38,742 nt of DNA from a virus. Shown one piece after another: positions 37,106 through 38,742 of this stretch. The position numbers were made by a program, and so were the translations under genes. The DNA lies in IMG/VR virus record IMGVR_UViG_3300036715_004470, positions 1 through 38,742 of that record; one strand, 5' to 3'. Under the pieces are notes generated by a model that was given only the letters and a program-made list of their open reading frames with translations, was not told the origin of the DNA and searched no databases. Position 1 is the first letter of the stretch. Each line of letters starts with the position of its first letter.

Positions 37106-37508
37106 ATCCCCGGCACCCCCGCAAGCATCCGCACAGCGTCCTAAAGTACAAATGTATAGCGGCCCGATACCAGACCCAGCAGCATTAGAGCATTACGAAT
37201 CTATATTGCCGGGGTCTCCTGACCGCATACTGTCAATGGCAGAAGAGGAACAGAGGATGCAAAACTCACGTCTTGAAAAAGAGTACGACCTTCAAAAAAT
37301 GTCATTGGAGAATCAGGCATTTGAGCTTCGTCTTTTTGGTCGTGGTCAGATTTGGGCGGGCAGTATAACCGTTCTTGCGATTGGCTTAACGGCTTTGGGC
37401 GGTTGGCTTCAGAATCCGTATCTTTTAAGTGGTGGTCTTTTGACTACCGTTGCGGGTGTTGTGAAAATATTTGTACGGAACACAGGAAAAAATCATGGAA
37501 AATCTTAA
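37074..37508 (+). CDS. DUF2335 membrane protein
   Basis: The 144-residue protein has the DUF2335 signature MYSGPIPDPAALEHYESILP, then GSPDRILSMAEEEQRMQ (residues ~27-63). A helical segment and two membrane spans follow, near 92-111 (IWAGSITVLAIGLTALGGWL) and 113-132. DUF2335 proteins are common in prophages and plasmids, with no established function. A role in superinfection exclusion has been suggested only by context. It overlaps the genes on both sides, so the block is co-translated. Confidence 0.8.
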   Translation: MSKKHSLIKSESPAPPQASAQRPKVQMYSGPIPDPAALEHYESILPGSPDRILSMAEEEQRMQNSRLEKEYDLQKMSLENQAFELRLFGRGQIWAGSITVLAIGLTALGGWLQNPYLLSGGLLTTVAGVVKIFVRNTGKNHGKS

Positions 37509-37674
37509 ATCTATTCTCGGCAATAGCAGCGACTTATTCGCTGTTGTGGCTTTATTGTGCTGTACGGCAATGTTTATTGCTGGCATGACGCTTCAAACGC
37601 AGGGTAGTTCTTTGTTGTGTTGGGTAGCGTTTATCATTGCTTATCCGATTATGGTAAGGAAAGGCATTCTGTAA
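37495..37674 (+). CDS. Small two-span membrane protein
   Basis: A 59-residue protein with two hydrophobic segments: about residues 11-29 (DLFAVVALLCCTAMFIAGM) and 36-53 (SLLCWVAFIIAYPIMV). Its ATG 37495 lies inside the end of the DUF2335 gene, overlapping by 14 bases, and it ends 3 bases before the integrase start. Coupling to DUF2335 suggests that the two membrane proteins act together. No family is recognised. Confidence 0.6.
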   Translation: MENLKSILGNSSDLFAVVALLCCTAMFIAGMTLQTQGSSLLCWVAFIIAYPIMVRKGIL

Positions 37675-37677
37675 GTC

Positions 37678-38742
37678 GTGCCACGTACAAGAACTATCCC
37701 CGGTTCAATCTACGCCCAAAGCGGGCGCAACAAACTCATTATCAAATATAACGGGCGCGTTCACCACACAGGCTTAGAAGATACCAAAGAGGGGCGTAAA
37801 CTAGCACAGCAGATGTTAGAGCGCCTCTATCTGCAAAGTAAAGGCATAGACAAAAAGGAAAGCCACGACGTAACGACCTACGACGTGGCTTTTGCTCAAT
37901 TTCTCACGATATTTTGCGCTCAAAAAAGCAAGAAAACGAAAGAAGCGTATTTATTCGCATACAAGGCAATCGCTCAGGAAGATAAGCCGCTCACGGCTGC
38001 AAACGCAGAGAAAGACGTACTGGCATATTTGGCAAGCGCCGAACAACGCAAACACAACCAAGTAACGCGGAACAATTATCTACGGCACTTCCAAACGTTT
38101 CTTACGTGGTCACACAAACGCGGATGGATAGAGCACACGGAATTTGCAAAGCAGTACAGGAAAGCCGAAAACACCGAAGTACGGAACTACACCGAAAGCG
38201 AGTGCGCTGCGATAGTGGAGTATTGCCGTAAGAGCGAGAAAGCCCACATCCGCGAAATGGGCTTAATGATAGAGTTCATGTTAGAAACGGGTGCGCGTCC
38301 TGTGGACTGTCTCACGTTAGAATGGGCGCATATAAAGCCGGACCAAACAGTAGATTTTTCCAATAAAGTAGATAAAACCCTAGAGAATATTCCGCTTTCC
38401 GATGCGGCTTTTGCGGTATTAAAGCGAATAAATAGGACAGGACCGGAAGTTTGGCGTTGGAAGCATAGCACACTTTCACGTTTACGAAAATGGCTAAACG
38501 ATGTATTGAGCGCTTGCAACATACCAGCGCAAGGAAGGTCGTTTAAGGAGTTCCGTAAAACATTCCGCAACCGGTTACTTGATGCAGAAGTACAACCAGA
38601 AATTGCTATGCGCCTTATGCGACACGCTGACGTAAGAACAACGCTAAAGCACTACACGAAGTTTACGCACGAAAGTCTTAGAAAAGGATTGAAAAAAGTC
38701 GCTTTTGGTAGCGAGAAGGTAGCAGAGGCAAGTGAGGAATAG
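37678..38742 (+). CDS. int: Tyrosine recombinase (phage integrase)
   Basis: The 354-residue enzyme joins phage and host attachment sites. It has an N-terminal arm-binding part (~1-65), a core-binding SAM-like domain (~66-160), and the catalytic domain. The catalytic set is R207 (ETGARPVDCL), R293 in SFKEFRKTF, H316 in RLMRHADVR, and nucleophile Y326 in LKHYTKF. The usual His of HxxR is Lys290 here. It starts with GTG (37678), 3 bases after the previous stop. Its end holds a 12-base copy of the left arm repeat; the stop codon ends the window, and attR should lie just beyond. Confidence 0.93.
   Translation: MPRTRTIPGSIYAQSGRNKLIIKYNGRVHHTGLEDTKEGRKLAQQMLERLYLQSKGIDKKESHDVTTYDVAFAQFLTIFCAQKSKKTKEAYLFAYKAIAQEDKPLTAANAEKDVLAYLASAEQRKHNQVTRNNYLRHFQTFLTWSHKRGWIEHTEFAKQYRKAENTEVRNYTESECAAIVEYCRKSEKAHIREMGLMIEFMLETGARPVDCLTLEWAHIKPDQTVDFSNKVDKTLENIPLSDAAFAVLKRINRTGPEVWRWKHSTLSRLRKWLNDVLSACNIPAQGRSFKEFRKTFRNRLLDAEVQPEIAMRLMRHADVRTTLKHYTKFTHESLRKGLKKVAFGSEKVAEASEE

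Overview
The window holds a complete-looking temperate phage genome (prophage) of about 37.7 kb, integrated just downstream of a host tRNA-Asp gene. The host part is only the first kilobase: the 3' end of hslU, ruvC, then tRNA-Ala(GGC) and tRNA-Asp(GTC) behind one promoter and before one terminator. The tRNA promoter (TTGACA ... TATATTTG) and several phage promoters fit the Bacteroidota-type consensus TTTG/TAnnTTTG. This and the RuvC sequence suggest a Bacteroidota/Chlorobiota-Ignavibacteria relative; that placement is an inference.

Layout. (1) 1.2-7.3 kb, leftward: two tail-connector-like proteins, small and large terminase, a Mu gp29-like portal, and two unidentified presumed virion proteins. 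(2) 7.34-7.52 kb: a divergent control region with two dyads and promoter elements facing both ways. (3) 7.5-26.4 kb, rightward: scaffold, major capsid protein, fibre-like proteins including a beta-propeller, a lysis block (staphylococcal-nuclease-like protein, lytic transglycosylase, several membrane proteins), two long fibre proteins, tail tube, tail assembly chaperones, a 1,576-residue tape measure, and tail proteins including a gpG-like one. A tape measure with no sheath gene indicates a siphovirus-type tail. Two strong hairpin terminators lie inside this late operon.

(4) 26.4-34.3 kb, leftward early operon, tightly packed with many ATGA/TAATG overlaps: excisionase-like and RHH-like regulators, a pentapeptide repeat protein, RecT, YqaJ exonuclease, zinc-ribbon proteins, a winged-helix replication initiator carrying an iteron-type origin inside its own gene, a VRR-NUC nuclease, and, unexpectedly, a Mu gpF-like minor head protein near the end. 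Four small genes here (52-59 codons) were found by direct reading. (5) 34.3-35.9 kb, the switch region: three small genes, then a LexA/CI-like self-cleaving repressor, with an operator embedded in a leftward promoter. (6) 35.9-37.7 kb: a cargo-like block (YbjQ-like, DUF2335 and small membrane proteins), then the tyrosine integrase, whose stop codon ends the window.

How it works together. The integrase recombines at the tRNA-Asp end. The repressor holds off the leftward early promoter. On induction, initiator and origin start replication while RecT and YqaJ recombine DNA. A regulator not identified here probably acts on the dyads between the two late operons, switching on packaging/portal genes leftward and capsid, lysis and tail genes rightward.
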